This document shows positions 42,173 through 50,889 of a stretch of DNA of 64,000 bases, one piece after another (within the stretch, counting starts at the first letter, position 1; every line of letters begins with the position of its first letter). Source of the stretch: Gordonia terrae (GTDB lineage: Bacteria > Actinomycetota > Actinomycetes > Mycobacteriales > Mycobacteriaceae); contig NZ_CP016594.1 of the NCBI RefSeq assembly GCF_001698225.1, positions 5,146,001 through 5,210,000 of the forward strand. The letters are read 5' to 3'. Under the pieces are notes generated by a model. The model had not been told where the DNA came from, did not search any database, and worked only from the letters and a program-made list of their open reading frames with translations. Made by a program: the position numbers and the translations under genes.

Positions 42173-42730
42173 ATGGACGTGGGGTCCGTTTCGTCCGGGT
42201 CCGCCACCGCCGGGAGCGGTAGCGGCGGTACCCGTGCCGGGCAAACTCTGATGATCGCCTACGACGGCTCGCCGAATGCCGACCGCGCCATTCGTTACGC
42301 CGGACACTTCCTCCGTGCGCAATCCGCGGTGGTCGTCACCGCCTGGCAACCCGGTGGCATGACGCCGGCGCGAATGTCCACCCTTGCCGGCGGGATGCAG
42401 CCGTTCATCGACACCCAGCTCGACGCCGGCGTCGACCAAGCTCTCGAGGACGAGGCCGCCGCGATCAACGAGCGCGGCGTGACCCTCGCGGCCGAATGTG
42501 GGCTGACCGCTCGTGGGTCGCTCGTCGAAGTGGAGTCGACGGTGTGGGGCGCGCTCGTCGCCGCGGCCGAGGCGCTCGACGTCGACCTCCTCGTCACCGG
42601 CACGCGCGGGGCGTCGGGACTCAAGGCGCTGCTGCGCTCCAGCGTGGCGGAGCGGGTCCTCAAACACTGCCACCGTCCGGTGTTCATCGTTCCCGCGCAG
42701 TGCGAGAAGGAGCCTCAGGTCACGCTGTAG
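42173..42730 (+). CDS. Universal stress protein (single UspA domain)
   Basis: A 185-residue UspA protein with a short Gly/Ser N-terminal tail. The nucleotide motif near the end (TGTRGASGLKALLRSSVAER, about residues 141-160) follows the ATP-binding G-x2-G-x9-G(S/T) form. Such proteins are stress and dormancy related and bind ATP or cAMP. It is divergent from lpqI with only 29 bp between start codons, so the promoters overlap or the transcripts are nearly leaderless. Confidence 0.88.
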   Translation: MDVGSVSSGSATAGSGSGGTRAGQTLMIAYDGSPNADRAIRYAGHFLRAQSAVVVTAWQPGGMTPARMSTLAGGMQPFIDTQLDAGVDQALEDEAAAINERGVTLAAECGLTARGSLVEVESTVWGALVAAAEALDVDLLVTGTRGASGLKALLRSSVAERVLKHCHRPVFIVPAQCEKEPQVTL

Positions 42731-42757
42731 GGGCCCTCTGCCGGCCGAGCAGCGACC

Positions 42758-43222
42758 CCCACCCGCCGACTGAGCGTGCCCCACCCGCCGGCCGAGCGTC
42801 CCCCACCCGCCGACTGAGCGTCCCCCACCCGCCGGCCGAGCTTGTCGAGGTCACCAGGTGGCTTCGACACGGCGCCTCGCTGCGCTCGGAGCCGGCTCAA
42901 CCAGCGGAGGGTCACCTCCCCTTCTGCGCTCGGAGCTGGCTCAACCAGCCGTGGAGGCCCAACGACAGGCGAGGCCGCCGCCCACCCCCCGCTGGCCGAG
43001 CAGCGACGACCGAGCGAAGCGAGGCCGCCGCGCCCGTCGAGGTCACCAAGTGGCTTCGACACGGCGCCTCGCTTCACTCGGAGCCGGCTCAACCAGCGGA
43101 GGGTCACCTCCCCTGCTGCGCTCGGAGCCGGCTCAACCAGCGGAGGGAGGGTCACCTCCCCTCCTGCGCTCGGAGCCGGCTCACCAGCGGAGGGGTGGCT
43201 TCGACACGGCTCAACCGGCCGT
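42758..43222. repeat. Composite repeat region (22-bp and class B arrays)
   Basis: The 557-bp gap between the Usp and GlxA-like genes is filled by repeats. Four 22-bp units start at 42758, 42780, 42802 and 42824, each CCCACCCGCCG followed alternately by ACTGAG and GCCGAG. After 42845 come several copies of inverted class B sequence with GTGGCTTCGACACGGC and GCCGGCTCAACCAGCGGAGG, separated by GGGTCACCTCCCC. No gene or RNA was recognised. Confidence 0.9.
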
Positions 43223-43287
43223 AACGTGTCCTGATCTGTGGGATGCATGGCCTGGACGCCACGCAGCGGGTCGGAAACGATGTGTTC

Positions 43288-44253
43288 ATGAGTCGATCGG
43301 TGGTGATCCTCGGTTTTCCCGGGGTGCAGGCCCTGGACGTGACGGGTCCGGCGGACGTGTTCACCACCGCGTCGATCGCGCTCGTCGATCAGGGTTCGGC
43401 GGTGACCTACGACCTCCGCCTGGTGTCGAAGTCGGGCTTGTCGGTGGGCACCGGCGTCGGCCTGGAGTTCGTCGCGCACACGCTGCCCGATCCGGCCGAT
43501 CCGCTCGACATCCTGATCCTGCCCGGCGGCACCGGCGTCCACGACGCCGCGCGCGATCCCGAACTCATCGACTGGATCCGGCGGGCGGCGCACCGCGCAC
43601 GACGGGTCGTCAGCGTGTGCAACGGCGCATTCCTCGCGGCCGAGGCCGGGCTCCTCGACGGCAAGCGCGCGACCACCCACTGGGCCGTCGCCGGACTCCT
43701 TGCCGAGCGTTATCCGTCGGTCCAGGTCGATGCCGAGGCCCTGTTCGTACGCGGCAGCGATCGGGTGTGGAGTTCTGCGGGCGTCACCGCCGGGATCGAC
43801 CTCTCCCTGGCCCTGATCGAAGAGGACCACGGCACCGAACTCGCGCAGCTCGTCGCGCGATGGCTCGTCCTCTACATGCGCCGGCCGGGCGGCCAGAGCC
43901 AGTTCGCCCCGCCGGTGTGGATGCCGCGGGCCCGTCGCACCGCGATCCGGGAGATCCAGGAACGCATCGAGGCCGAGCCGGCCCGGCCACACCGCGTCGA
44001 CGACCTGGCCCGGGACGCGTCGATGAGTCCGCGCCACTTCTCTCGCGTCTTCACCGACGAGACCGGTGAGGCGCCGGGTACCTACGTCGAGCGGGTCCGG
44101 ACCGACGCCGCCCGTCGCGCGCTCACGCAGAGCGACGACACGATGCCGGTGATCGCCGGCCGATGCGGGTTCGGATCGGCCGAGACGATGCGCCGCACCT
44201 TCGTCCGCCGCCTCGGTGTACCGCCCGAGGCGTACCGCCGCACCTTCCGTTGA
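43288..44253 (+). CDS. GlxA-type regulator: DJ-1/PfpI domain plus AraC helix-turn-helix
   Basis: A 321-residue regulator. The N-terminal DJ-1/PfpI-like domain (about residues 3-170) has ILPGGTGVHDAAR and a nucleophile-like Cys in VVSVCNGAFLAAEAG. The C-terminal AraC domain (about 220-318) has LARDASMSPRHFSRVFTDET and RCGFGSAETMRRTFVRRLGV. ATG at 43288 was chosen, with GTG or an earlier ATG at 43243 possible. Its gene precedes a second DJ-1/PfpI gene, the common pairing of a GlxA regulator with an isonitrile-hydratase-like enzyme. Confidence 0.88.
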   Translation: MSRSVVILGFPGVQALDVTGPADVFTTASIALVDQGSAVTYDLRLVSKSGLSVGTGVGLEFVAHTLPDPADPLDILILPGGTGVHDAARDPELIDWIRRAAHRARRVVSVCNGAFLAAEAGLLDGKRATTHWAVAGLLAERYPSVQVDAEALFVRGSDRVWSSAGVTAGIDLSLALIEEDHGTELAQLVARWLVLYMRRPGGQSQFAPPVWMPRARRTAIREIQERIEAEPARPHRVDDLARDASMSPRHFSRVFTDETGEAPGTYVERVRTDAARRALTQSDDTMPVIAGRCGFGSAETMRRTFVRRLGVPPEAYRRTFR

Positions 44254-44293
44254 ACGAGACAGAACGAGACATCCCGACAATCGAAAGGCCCTC

Positions 44294-45016
44294 ATGACCC
44301 AGATCGCGATCGTCCTCTACCCGCAGTTCACCGCCCTCGACTTCATCGGTCCCTACGAGGTGCTGCGCGCCCTGCCCGACGCGGAGGTCAGATTCGTCTG
44401 GCACGAACCGGGGCCGATTGTCGCCGATTCGGGCGTGCTCGTCGTCGGTGCCACGCATTCGTTCGACGAGACACCGTCGCCGGACGTCGTCCTGGTGCCG
44501 GGCGGGCCCGGATTCCTGGCCGCGTCGCAGGACGAGAAGGTCCTCGACTGGCTGCGCGCGGTCCGGCCGGGCACGCAGTGGACGACGTCGGTGTGCACCG
44601 GGTCGATCGTCCTGGCCGCGGCGGGTCTGCTCGACGGGAAGCCGGCCACCACGCACTGGTCGTCGATGGCCGGGTTGAGCCTGCACGGTGCGAAGGCTGT
44701 CGCCGACGAACGCGTCGTGCGTGCGCTGCCCGACGGCGACCTCGTCACCGCCGCCGGCGTGTCCGCCGGGATCGATCTCGCGCTGTGGCTGGCCGAGCAG
44801 ATCGCCGGGCGCGCACGCGCCGAGGCGATCCAGTTGGTCATCGAATACGACCCGCAACCGCACCTGGACTCCGGGCACCGCTCCAAGGCGTCGGCCGGCA
44901 CGATCGCCTCGTCGACGATGCTGCTCAGCCGCGACGTCGACAAGCCCGAACTGCTGAAGACGAGTGCGCGCCTGCTCTGGGATCGCACCCTGACGAAAGT
45001 GCGGTCGCGTCGATGA
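44294..45016 (+). CDS. DJ-1/PfpI-family protein, isonitrile hydratase-like
   Basis: A 240-residue DJ-1/PfpI protein. It has the start ..IVLYPQFTALDFIGPYEVL, PDVVLVPGGPGF and the nucleophile elbow TTSVCTGSIVLAAAG (Cys about 101), followed by PATTHWSSM. Isonitrile hydratase of the same family adds water to isonitriles to give N-formamides; other family members are amidases or regulators. It is 40 bp downstream of the GlxA-like regulator, so it is the probable target. Confidence 0.8.
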   Translation: MTQIAIVLYPQFTALDFIGPYEVLRALPDAEVRFVWHEPGPIVADSGVLVVGATHSFDETPSPDVVLVPGGPGFLAASQDEKVLDWLRAVRPGTQWTTSVCTGSIVLAAAGLLDGKPATTHWSSMAGLSLHGAKAVADERVVRALPDGDLVTAAGVSAGIDLALWLAEQIAGRARAEAIQLVIEYDPQPHLDSGHRSKASAGTIASSTMLLSRDVDKPELLKTSARLLWDRTLTKVRSRR

Positions 45017-45091
45017 CCGCGGCCGGGTCGATCCGCTGGTGTCAGCGGGTGTCACCCGGAATCGGACTTCGGCGATGGTAGTTTCATCGCC

Positions 45092-45292
45092 ATGACCAAC
45101 AACCGCCTTGTCGCCGGAGCCGTCGCCGGGGTCGCCGGCATCCTGGTGGGACTCGGCGCGGTGTTCCTCGGCGGATTCCTGGCCTCCGAGAACAGCCCGT
45201 CCACCGACCTGAACAACATCAGCCCGAACAACGGATTCGTCCAGGGCTCGGTGGACTACGGTTCGCGCGGCGGAGCCGGCGAGACCAACTGA
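45092..45292 (+). CDS. DUF2613 small secreted/membrane protein (Rv0236A-like)
   Basis: A 66-residue protein with an N-terminal hydrophobic segment (GAVAGVAGILVGLGAVFLGG, about residues 9-28) and a short polar tail. It corresponds to DUF2613, represented by the small secreted protein Rv0236A next to aftD in M. tuberculosis. It lies 52 bp upstream of the AftD reading frame on the same strand. Co-transcription with aftD is likely. Its function is unknown. Confidence 0.85.
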   Translation: MTNNRLVAGAVAGVAGILVGLGAVFLGGFLASENSPSTDLNNISPNNGFVQGSVDYGSRGGAGETN

Positions 45293-45344
45293 CCCGTCCA
45301 CGACGCCGCCGGTCCCGGCGTCCCCTGATCGACAGCAGCAGCAA

Positions 45345-48300
45345 CTGAGTACCCCGCCTTCGCCACCGGATCAGTCCGTCCCGACCCGGTCTGGGCTGGG
45401 TCGGCGCGGCGTCGCCGTCGTCGCCGCGATCTCGCTGCTCATCTGTCTCCTGCAGTCACCCGGCCGCATCGCGGCGGACACCAAACTCGACCTCACCGCG
45501 AATCCGCTCGGTTTCCTCGCCCGCGCCGCGCATCTGTGGACGCCGAACGCGCCGATGGGGCAGGTACAGAACCAGGCCTACGGCTACTTCTTCCCGCACG
45601 GCGCGTTCTATGCGCTCGGCGATCTCCTCGCCGTCCCGCCGTGGATCGTCCAGCGTCTCTGGTGGGCGGTGCTGCTGACCGTCGGCTTCGTCGGCATCGT
45701 CCGCCTCGCCGAGACCCTGCGGCTGGGTTCGCCGGCCTCGCGGATCATCGCCGCCGTCGTCTTCGTCCTGAGCCCCCGGGTCCTGACCACCCTCGGCTCG
45801 ATCTCGTCGGAGACCTTGCCGATGATGCTCGCCCCGTGGGTGCTCGTGCCGGTGGTGCGCGCGCTGGACACGCGCGCCGACGACGACGCTCCGCCGCTCT
45901 GGCGCGAGGCCGCCCGTACTGCGGCCGCGGTGGCGCTGATGGGTGCGGTCAACGCCGTCGCGACGCTGGCGGCCCTCGGGGTCGCCGTCCTGTGGTGGCT
46001 GCTGCACAGTCCGCGCGACCGCCGATGGCGGCGGTTCGGAGCCTGGACCACGGTCGGCCTGGCCCTGGCCTGCGCGTGGTGGGTGGTCCCGTTGCTGATC
46101 CTCTCGCGGGTGAGTCCGCCGTTCCTCGACTACATCGAATCGTCCCGGGTCACCACGCAGTGGACGTCGCTCACCGAGGTGCTGCGTGGGGCGAGTTCGT
46201 GGACGCCGTTCGTCTCGCCGGAGCGCGTCGCCGGGGCGGTGCTGGTCACCCAGCCCGCCGCAGTCCTGGCGACCGGGACGATCGCGGCCGCGGGTCTGGC
46301 CGGACTGTGTATGCGGCACATGCCGTTCCGCGGCCGGCTCGTCGCCATCCTGGGCGTCGGTCTCGTCGTGATGTGCGTCGGCTACGCGGGCGAACTCGGT
46401 TCACCGGTCGCCGAGCAGATGCGCGTCTTCCTCGACGGGACCGGCGCACCGCTGCGCAACATCCACAAATTCGAGCCGCTGCTCCGCATCCCCCTGGCGC
46501 TCGGCGTCGCGCACCTGCTGGCGCGGGTTCCCCTTCCGGGAACCGCCGGTCGCCGGGAGACGCTCTCCGCCTTCGCCCAGCCCCAGCGGTCGCGTCCGGT
46601 CGCCGCGGCGATCGTCCTGCTCGTCGCGGTGATCGGTGCCGGGTCGCTGATGTGGACCGGCCAGCTCGCACCGAACGGCACGTACGAGTCGATTCCACGT
46701 CACTGGCAGCAGACCGCCGACTGGCTGGCCGAGCACAGCGAACGCGACGACGGCGGCCCACCTGCCCGCACGCTGGTCGTCCCCGGGGCGCCGTTCGCCG
46801 ACCAGCTGTGGGGACTCACCCGCGACGAACCGCTGCAACCCCTCTCCGACACCCCGTGGGCGGTCCGCGACGCGATCCCGCTCACCCCGCCCGGCGCGAT
46901 CAGGGCCCTCGACTCCGTGCAGCGCGAGATCGCCGCGGGCCGCGGCTCGCCGGGCCTGGCCGCCACCCTCGCCGGGCAGGGCATCGGATTCGTCGTCCTC
47001 CGAGCCGATCTCGATCCCGAGACCTCACGGTCGGCCCGCCCGCTGCTCGCCCAGCAGGCACTCGACGAGTCGCCCGGACTCCACCGCGTGGCCGAGTTCG
47101 GTCCGCAGATGGGGCCGCCGAGTGTTCGAGGGGTGGTGCGCGACAACGGTTTGCGGCCCGCAATGCCCGCGGTGCAGATCTTCGCCGTCGGCGCTCCCGG
47201 CTCGCCGGCCGCCGGCACCGGCCCCCGACTGGTCGACACCGCGGGACTCCCGCGGGTTGCCGGTGGCCCCGAGGCCGTCGCCGAACTGGCCGAGGTCCGA
47301 GCACGTCAGGGGCTACCGCCGCTCGGGCCGGTCGTCCTCGATGCCGACGCACGCCGCGCCGGGATCACCGACGGCCCGTTGATCGTGACCGACACGCCCA
47401 GCGACCGGGAGACCGACTTCGGCCGCGTCGACGATCACAGTTCGGCGATCCGGGCCCCGTCGGACCCGCGGCGCACGCAGAACGCCGTCGCCGACTACCC
47501 CGTCGACGGTCAGCCGCTGGTCCACGGGGAGTGGTTGCTGGACAACCGGAGTGGCGAGGTCGAGGTGTCGACGTCGGGATCGGCGGCCGACGCGGTGCAG
47601 CCCGGGCAGACCTCACCGGCCAACTCGGCGGCCGCGGCCTTCGACGGCAACCCGCAGAGCGCCTGGGTGAGCGGCGGGTTGGAGAGCGCGGTCGGACGAT
47701 GGATGCGCATCGGTTTCACCACGCCGCGCACCGATCTCGCGCTGACCCTGACGACTGCGAAGGCACTCGGGCCCGATGTCACCAGCGCACTGATCACCAC
47801 CGAGGCGGGCAGCACGGTGGTCTCGGGGCTCGAACCGGGTGAACCGATGACGGTGACCGCACCCAGTGGAGCCACCCGCTGGGTGCAGATCCGTGCGCTC
47901 CGCACCGACGACGGCACGGCCGGAAACCAATTCGCGCTCGGCGAGGTCACGGTGTCCGATCTGCGGACGGCGACGCCTCTGCGAATCCGCCATCGCGTGG
48001 TGCTGCCCGAGCTCGAGGCCGGCACCGAGGTCGCCCAGTGGCTGCTCTACCAGGAGTTGTCCGGCCGGGCGTCCTGCGTGTCCGACCCGGCGCGACAGAT
48101 GACAAGGTGCGCACCGGGACTCGGCCTGTCCCCGGAGACGTCCGCGGTGTTCGGGCGCGCGCTCTCGGTGCCGTCGGATGCCACCGTCTCCCCCACCGCG
48201 ATCCTGCGACCCCGACCCGGCGATGCTCTCGATCGTCTTCTCGCCGATGATGGGGTCACGGCGCGCGGCCCCCGCCCGGTGACCGATCCCCGCGGCGGGC

Positions 48301-49715
48301 CCGCGGCCGCCGTCGACGGCGATCCCGGAACATCGTGGACCGCACCGGAGATCCCCGATGAGCGGACGTCGCGAGCGGGTGCCGCCGATTCCCCGGACGA
48401 CGAGGACGCCGCGGCGAACGAGAACAGTCCCACCCTGGTCCTCGATCTCCCACGGCCGCAACGGGTCGACGCGCTGACCATCGTCGCACCCCGGGGTTAT
48501 CCCGCCGCACCCACCGAGGTCGCGGTGGACCTCGGCACCGGCGAGCAGATCCGCGAGGTCGACGAGAGCGGCATCGTCCGTCTCGATCCTGCGGTCACCG
48601 ATCGCATCGAGATCACCATCCGCGCCCAGTCCGACCTCATCGACGTCAACAGCCTCGGATTCGCCAGTCCCGCACCACCGGGGATCGCCGAGGTCCGCGT
48701 GTCACCGTCGACGGCGACCGGTACGGACGCCGACCGGGTCGTCGAGATCGGCTGCGATGACGGAATCGGGCTGACCGCCGCGGGTCAGGTCGTCCGGATG
48801 TCCGTGCGTGCCCGCGCTTCTGACCTTCGAAGCGGGCAACCGGTGATCGGGCGCCCGTGCGGCGACGGCGGGCTCGCCCTGCCCGCCGGACAGCAGGAGG
48901 TGTCGGTCAATCCCGGCGACGCCTTCACCGTCGACGCCCTCTCGCTGGTGAACGGAGACCCGGTGTCGGCACCGGCCTCGACGTCCCCCGAGGTGAGCGA
49001 GTGGTCGGCGGTGCGGCGTGCGGTGACCGTCGAGAGCGGACCGCAACGACTGCTGGTCGTGCCCGAGAGCACCAACCCCGGATGGCAGGCGCGGCTCGAC
49101 GGGGTGTCGCTGCGGCCGGTCGTCGTCGACGGCTGGCAACAGGGCTGGATCGTTCCCGCCGGCGCTGCCGGAACCATCGACCTGACGTACCGGTTCGATT
49201 CGCTGTACCGCTGGTCGCTGGTGATCGGCCTGGCACTGATGGTGCTGTTGCTCCTCGCGGCCTGGTGGCCGTCGGCGCGCCGTGCCCCGCCCGGGGAACC
49301 CATCGTGGTCCCGGCCGGACGCGGCACCATACTCCTCGCCGGGGGTGCGGTGCTCGCCGCCGCGTGGCTGATCTCGGGCTGGTGGGGGCTCGCGGCCGCC
49401 GTCGTGGTCGGCGCCGTCGCCGCCGCGCTACCGCAGAAGTCAGGCGTCACAACTGCATTCGTCGCGATGATGGTGGCGACGATCGGCCTGGCGGCCGGAC
49501 CGTGGCACGCCTCCGGCGGCTACCACGGCTCGCAGTGGTGGGTTCAGCTGCCGGCGCTGGTGGCGGTGTCGATGACCGCGTGGCTGGTGTTCTGGTCCGC
49601 CATCGACGGTCGGTCCCCGACGGGTGGACTCGCGGCGTCGTGGCGCGAGCGGTTGCGACGACGACTCTCGCGGTTGCGCAGCCAGTTCCGCGTCGGCTCC
49701 TCGATGAAGGCGTAA
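45345..49715 (+). CDS. aftD: Alpha-(1->3)-arabinofuranosyltransferase AftD
   Basis: A GT-C arabinofuranosyltransferase that branches arabinan in arabinogalactan and lipoarabinomannan at the outer face of the membrane. The protein (about 1456 residues from a CTG at 45345) matches M. tuberculosis AftD (about 1400). It has a first helix, DTKLDLTANPLGFLARAAHLW in the first loop, NQAYGYFFPHG and ALSPRVLTTLGSISSETL-like segments, a middle region with carbohydrate-binding-like beta domains, and C-terminal helices. No ATG, GTG or TTG precedes 45555 in frame back to the stop at 45210, so a CTG start is proposed. The last 172 bp overlap the convergent acyltransferase. Confidence 0.93.
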   Translation: MSTPPSPPDQSVPTRSGLGRRGVAVVAAISLLICLLQSPGRIAADTKLDLTANPLGFLARAAHLWTPNAPMGQVQNQAYGYFFPHGAFYALGDLLAVPPWIVQRLWWAVLLTVGFVGIVRLAETLRLGSPASRIIAAVVFVLSPRVLTTLGSISSETLPMMLAPWVLVPVVRALDTRADDDAPPLWREAARTAAAVALMGAVNAVATLAALGVAVLWWLLHSPRDRRWRRFGAWTTVGLALACAWWVVPLLILSRVSPPFLDYIESSRVTTQWTSLTEVLRGASSWTPFVSPERVAGAVLVTQPAAVLATGTIAAAGLAGLCMRHMPFRGRLVAILGVGLVVMCVGYAGELGSPVAEQMRVFLDGTGAPLRNIHKFEPLLRIPLALGVAHLLARVPLPGTAGRRETLSAFAQPQRSRPVAAAIVLLVAVIGAGSLMWTGQLAPNGTYESIPRHWQQTADWLAEHSERDDGGPPARTLVVPGAPFADQLWGLTRDEPLQPLSDTPWAVRDAIPLTPPGAIRALDSVQREIAAGRGSPGLAATLAGQGIGFVVLRADLDPETSRSARPLLAQQALDESPGLHRVAEFGPQMGPPSVRGVVRDNGLRPAMPAVQIFAVGAPGSPAAGTGPRLVDTAGLPRVAGGPEAVAELAEVRARQGLPPLGPVVLDADARRAGITDGPLIVTDTPSDRETDFGRVDDHSSAIRAPSDPRRTQNAVADYPVDGQPLVHGEWLLDNRSGEVEVSTSGSAADAVQPGQTSPANSAAAAFDGNPQSAWVSGGLESAVGRWMRIGFTTPRTDLALTLTTAKALGPDVTSALITTEAGSTVVSGLEPGEPMTVTAPSGATRWVQIRALRTDDGTAGNQFALGEVTVSDLRTATPLRIRHRVVLPELEAGTEVAQWLLYQELSGRASCVSDPARQMTRCAPGLGLSPETSAVFGRALSVPSDATVSPTAILRPRPGDALDRLLADDGVTARGPRPVTDPRGGPAAAVDGDPGTSWTAPEIPDERTSRAGAADSPDDEDAAANENSPTLVLDLPRPQRVDALTIVAPRGYPAAPTEVAVDLGTGEQIREVDESGIVRLDPAVTDRIEITIRAQSDLIDVNSLGFASPAPPGIAEVRVSPSTATGTDADRVVEIGCDDGIGLTAAGQVVRMSVRARASDLRSGQPVIGRPCGDGGLALPAGQQEVSVNPGDAFTVDALSLVNGDPVSAPASTSPEVSEWSAVRRAVTVESGPQRLLVVPESTNPGWQARLDGVSLRPVVVDGWQQGWIVPAGAAGTIDLTYRFDSLYRWSLVIGLALMVLLLLAAWWPSARRAPPGEPIVVPAGRGTILLAGGAVLAAAWLISGWWGLAAAVVVGAVAAALPQKSGVTTAFVAMMVATIGLAAGPWHASGGYHGSQWWVQLPALVAVSMTAWLVFWSAIDGRSPTGGLAASWRERLRRRLSRLRSQFRVGSSMKA

Positions 49716-50845
49716 CTGGCCGCGGACACACCGATCGACAGAACGAGCGTGATCACCAGCACCAGGAGGGTGTCACCGCTGAACGGCACGATGCCGAACA
49801 GCGGGAAGACGACCGCCAGGACCGCGACGTGCCAGATGAAGATCCCGTACGACCATCTCCCGAGCGCCAACATCACGCGCGAGGTGAGGATGCGGAACGG
49901 CCCCTCATTGCACACCAGCGGTGCCAGCAGCGCATACCCGCAGAGGGCGCCGAGCACCATCTTGGTGGCGAACTCGGTCTCGGTGACGTCGCCGAGTCCG
50001 GTCGGTCCGGCGAGCCTGGTGCACGCCAGCGCGTAGGCGACGACGAGCACGCCCAGCATCAGCGGACGGTTGGCGCTGAGGCGGATCACACCCGCCATCC
50101 AGCGTCCCGAACGGGTGGGTCCGGACGCCCCGGAGGCCGAGTCGAGGACCCCGGCGATCTCGGCCAGGATCAGACCCGCGACGAACCACGGGAGGTGACC
50201 GAACACCCAGTTCTTGGTCTCCACACCGTCGGCCACGGGCAGCGAGGTGCCGACCCAGGCCCAGCCCAGGCTCACAGCGCCGAGAGCCACCAGCGCAGGG
50301 ACACGCGCACGCAGGCGACGACCACGCAGCCGCAGGAGTGCAAAGCCGATGAGCGGCAGCAGGGCGTAGAACGCGATCTCGACCGAGAGGCTCCACATCT
50401 GCGTCAGACCCGCCGTGAGCGTGAGTGGCACGAAGACCTGGGTGAGCGTGAGATTCGCCAACCAGACCTGGGCGTCGGCGCCCTGCGCCTCGGGGAGCAG
50501 CAGGATCACCAGCACGACCACGACCACGTAAGCCGGCCAGATACGGACCACCCGGTGGCGGAAGTACCTCGACACCGACGGATGCCCGCCACCGCGATGC
50601 GCGGCGTCGACCCACGGCCGCCAGAGCAGGAAGCCGGAGAGCGCGAAGAACAGGGCGACCGCGAGGTCGAGGCGACCGAGTACCGGTCCGAGCACGGGGA
50701 TCTCGACCGCCCGCGTCTGGAACGCCACATGGGTGACCAGGACCCCGATCGCGGCGATGGCCCGCATGCCCTCGAGCTGCGGATAGAACCGCCGGGCGGA
50801 GCCGGCGGCTGCCGGGGCGATGGGATCGGGGTCGGTGCTGGTCAT
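49544..50845 (-). CDS. Acyltransferase 3 family membrane protein (Rv0228-like)
   Basis: A 433-residue membrane acyltransferase with about ten helices. The N-terminus has YPQLEGMRAIAAIGVLVTHV, where the His and Arg are typical of the family, and LSGFLLWRPWV. Near the C-terminus are YGIFIWHVAVLAV and YAFIEEPTRNWLR. The family adds acetyl or longer acyl groups to extracytoplasmic glycans or lipids. In M. tuberculosis the matching gene Rv0228 is in the same neighbourhood. It converges with aftD and overlaps its coding end by 172 bp. ATG at 50845 is 44 bp from the divergent DUF3068 gene. Confidence 0.88.
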   Translation of the reverse strand: MTSTDPDPIAPAAAGSARRFYPQLEGMRAIAAIGVLVTHVAFQTRAVEIPVLGPVLGRLDLAVALFFALSGFLLWRPWVDAAHRGGGHPSVSRYFRHRVVRIWPAYVVVVVLVILLLPEAQGADAQVWLANLTLTQVFVPLTLTAGLTQMWSLSVEIAFYALLPLIGFALLRLRGRRLRARVPALVALGAVSLGWAWVGTSLPVADGVETKNWVFGHLPWFVAGLILAEIAGVLDSASGASGPTRSGRWMAGVIRLSANRPLMLGVLVVAYALACTRLAGPTGLGDVTETEFATKMVLGALCGYALLAPLVCNEGPFRILTSRVMLALGRWSYGIFIWHVAVLAVVFPLFGIVPFSGDTLLVLVITLVLSIGVSAASYAFIEEPTRNWLRNRESRRRNRSRHDAASPPVGDRPSMADQNTSHAVIDTATSAGS

Positions 50846-50889
50846 GCTGCTGACAGGGTAGCCGGGACGCGTTGCGTACCCTCGCCTCC

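Noticed and set aside
42758..43222. A second array that could be taken for CRISPR or a gene
   Set aside because: Units are directly joined, no cas genes occur, and the open frames in it are repeat translations.
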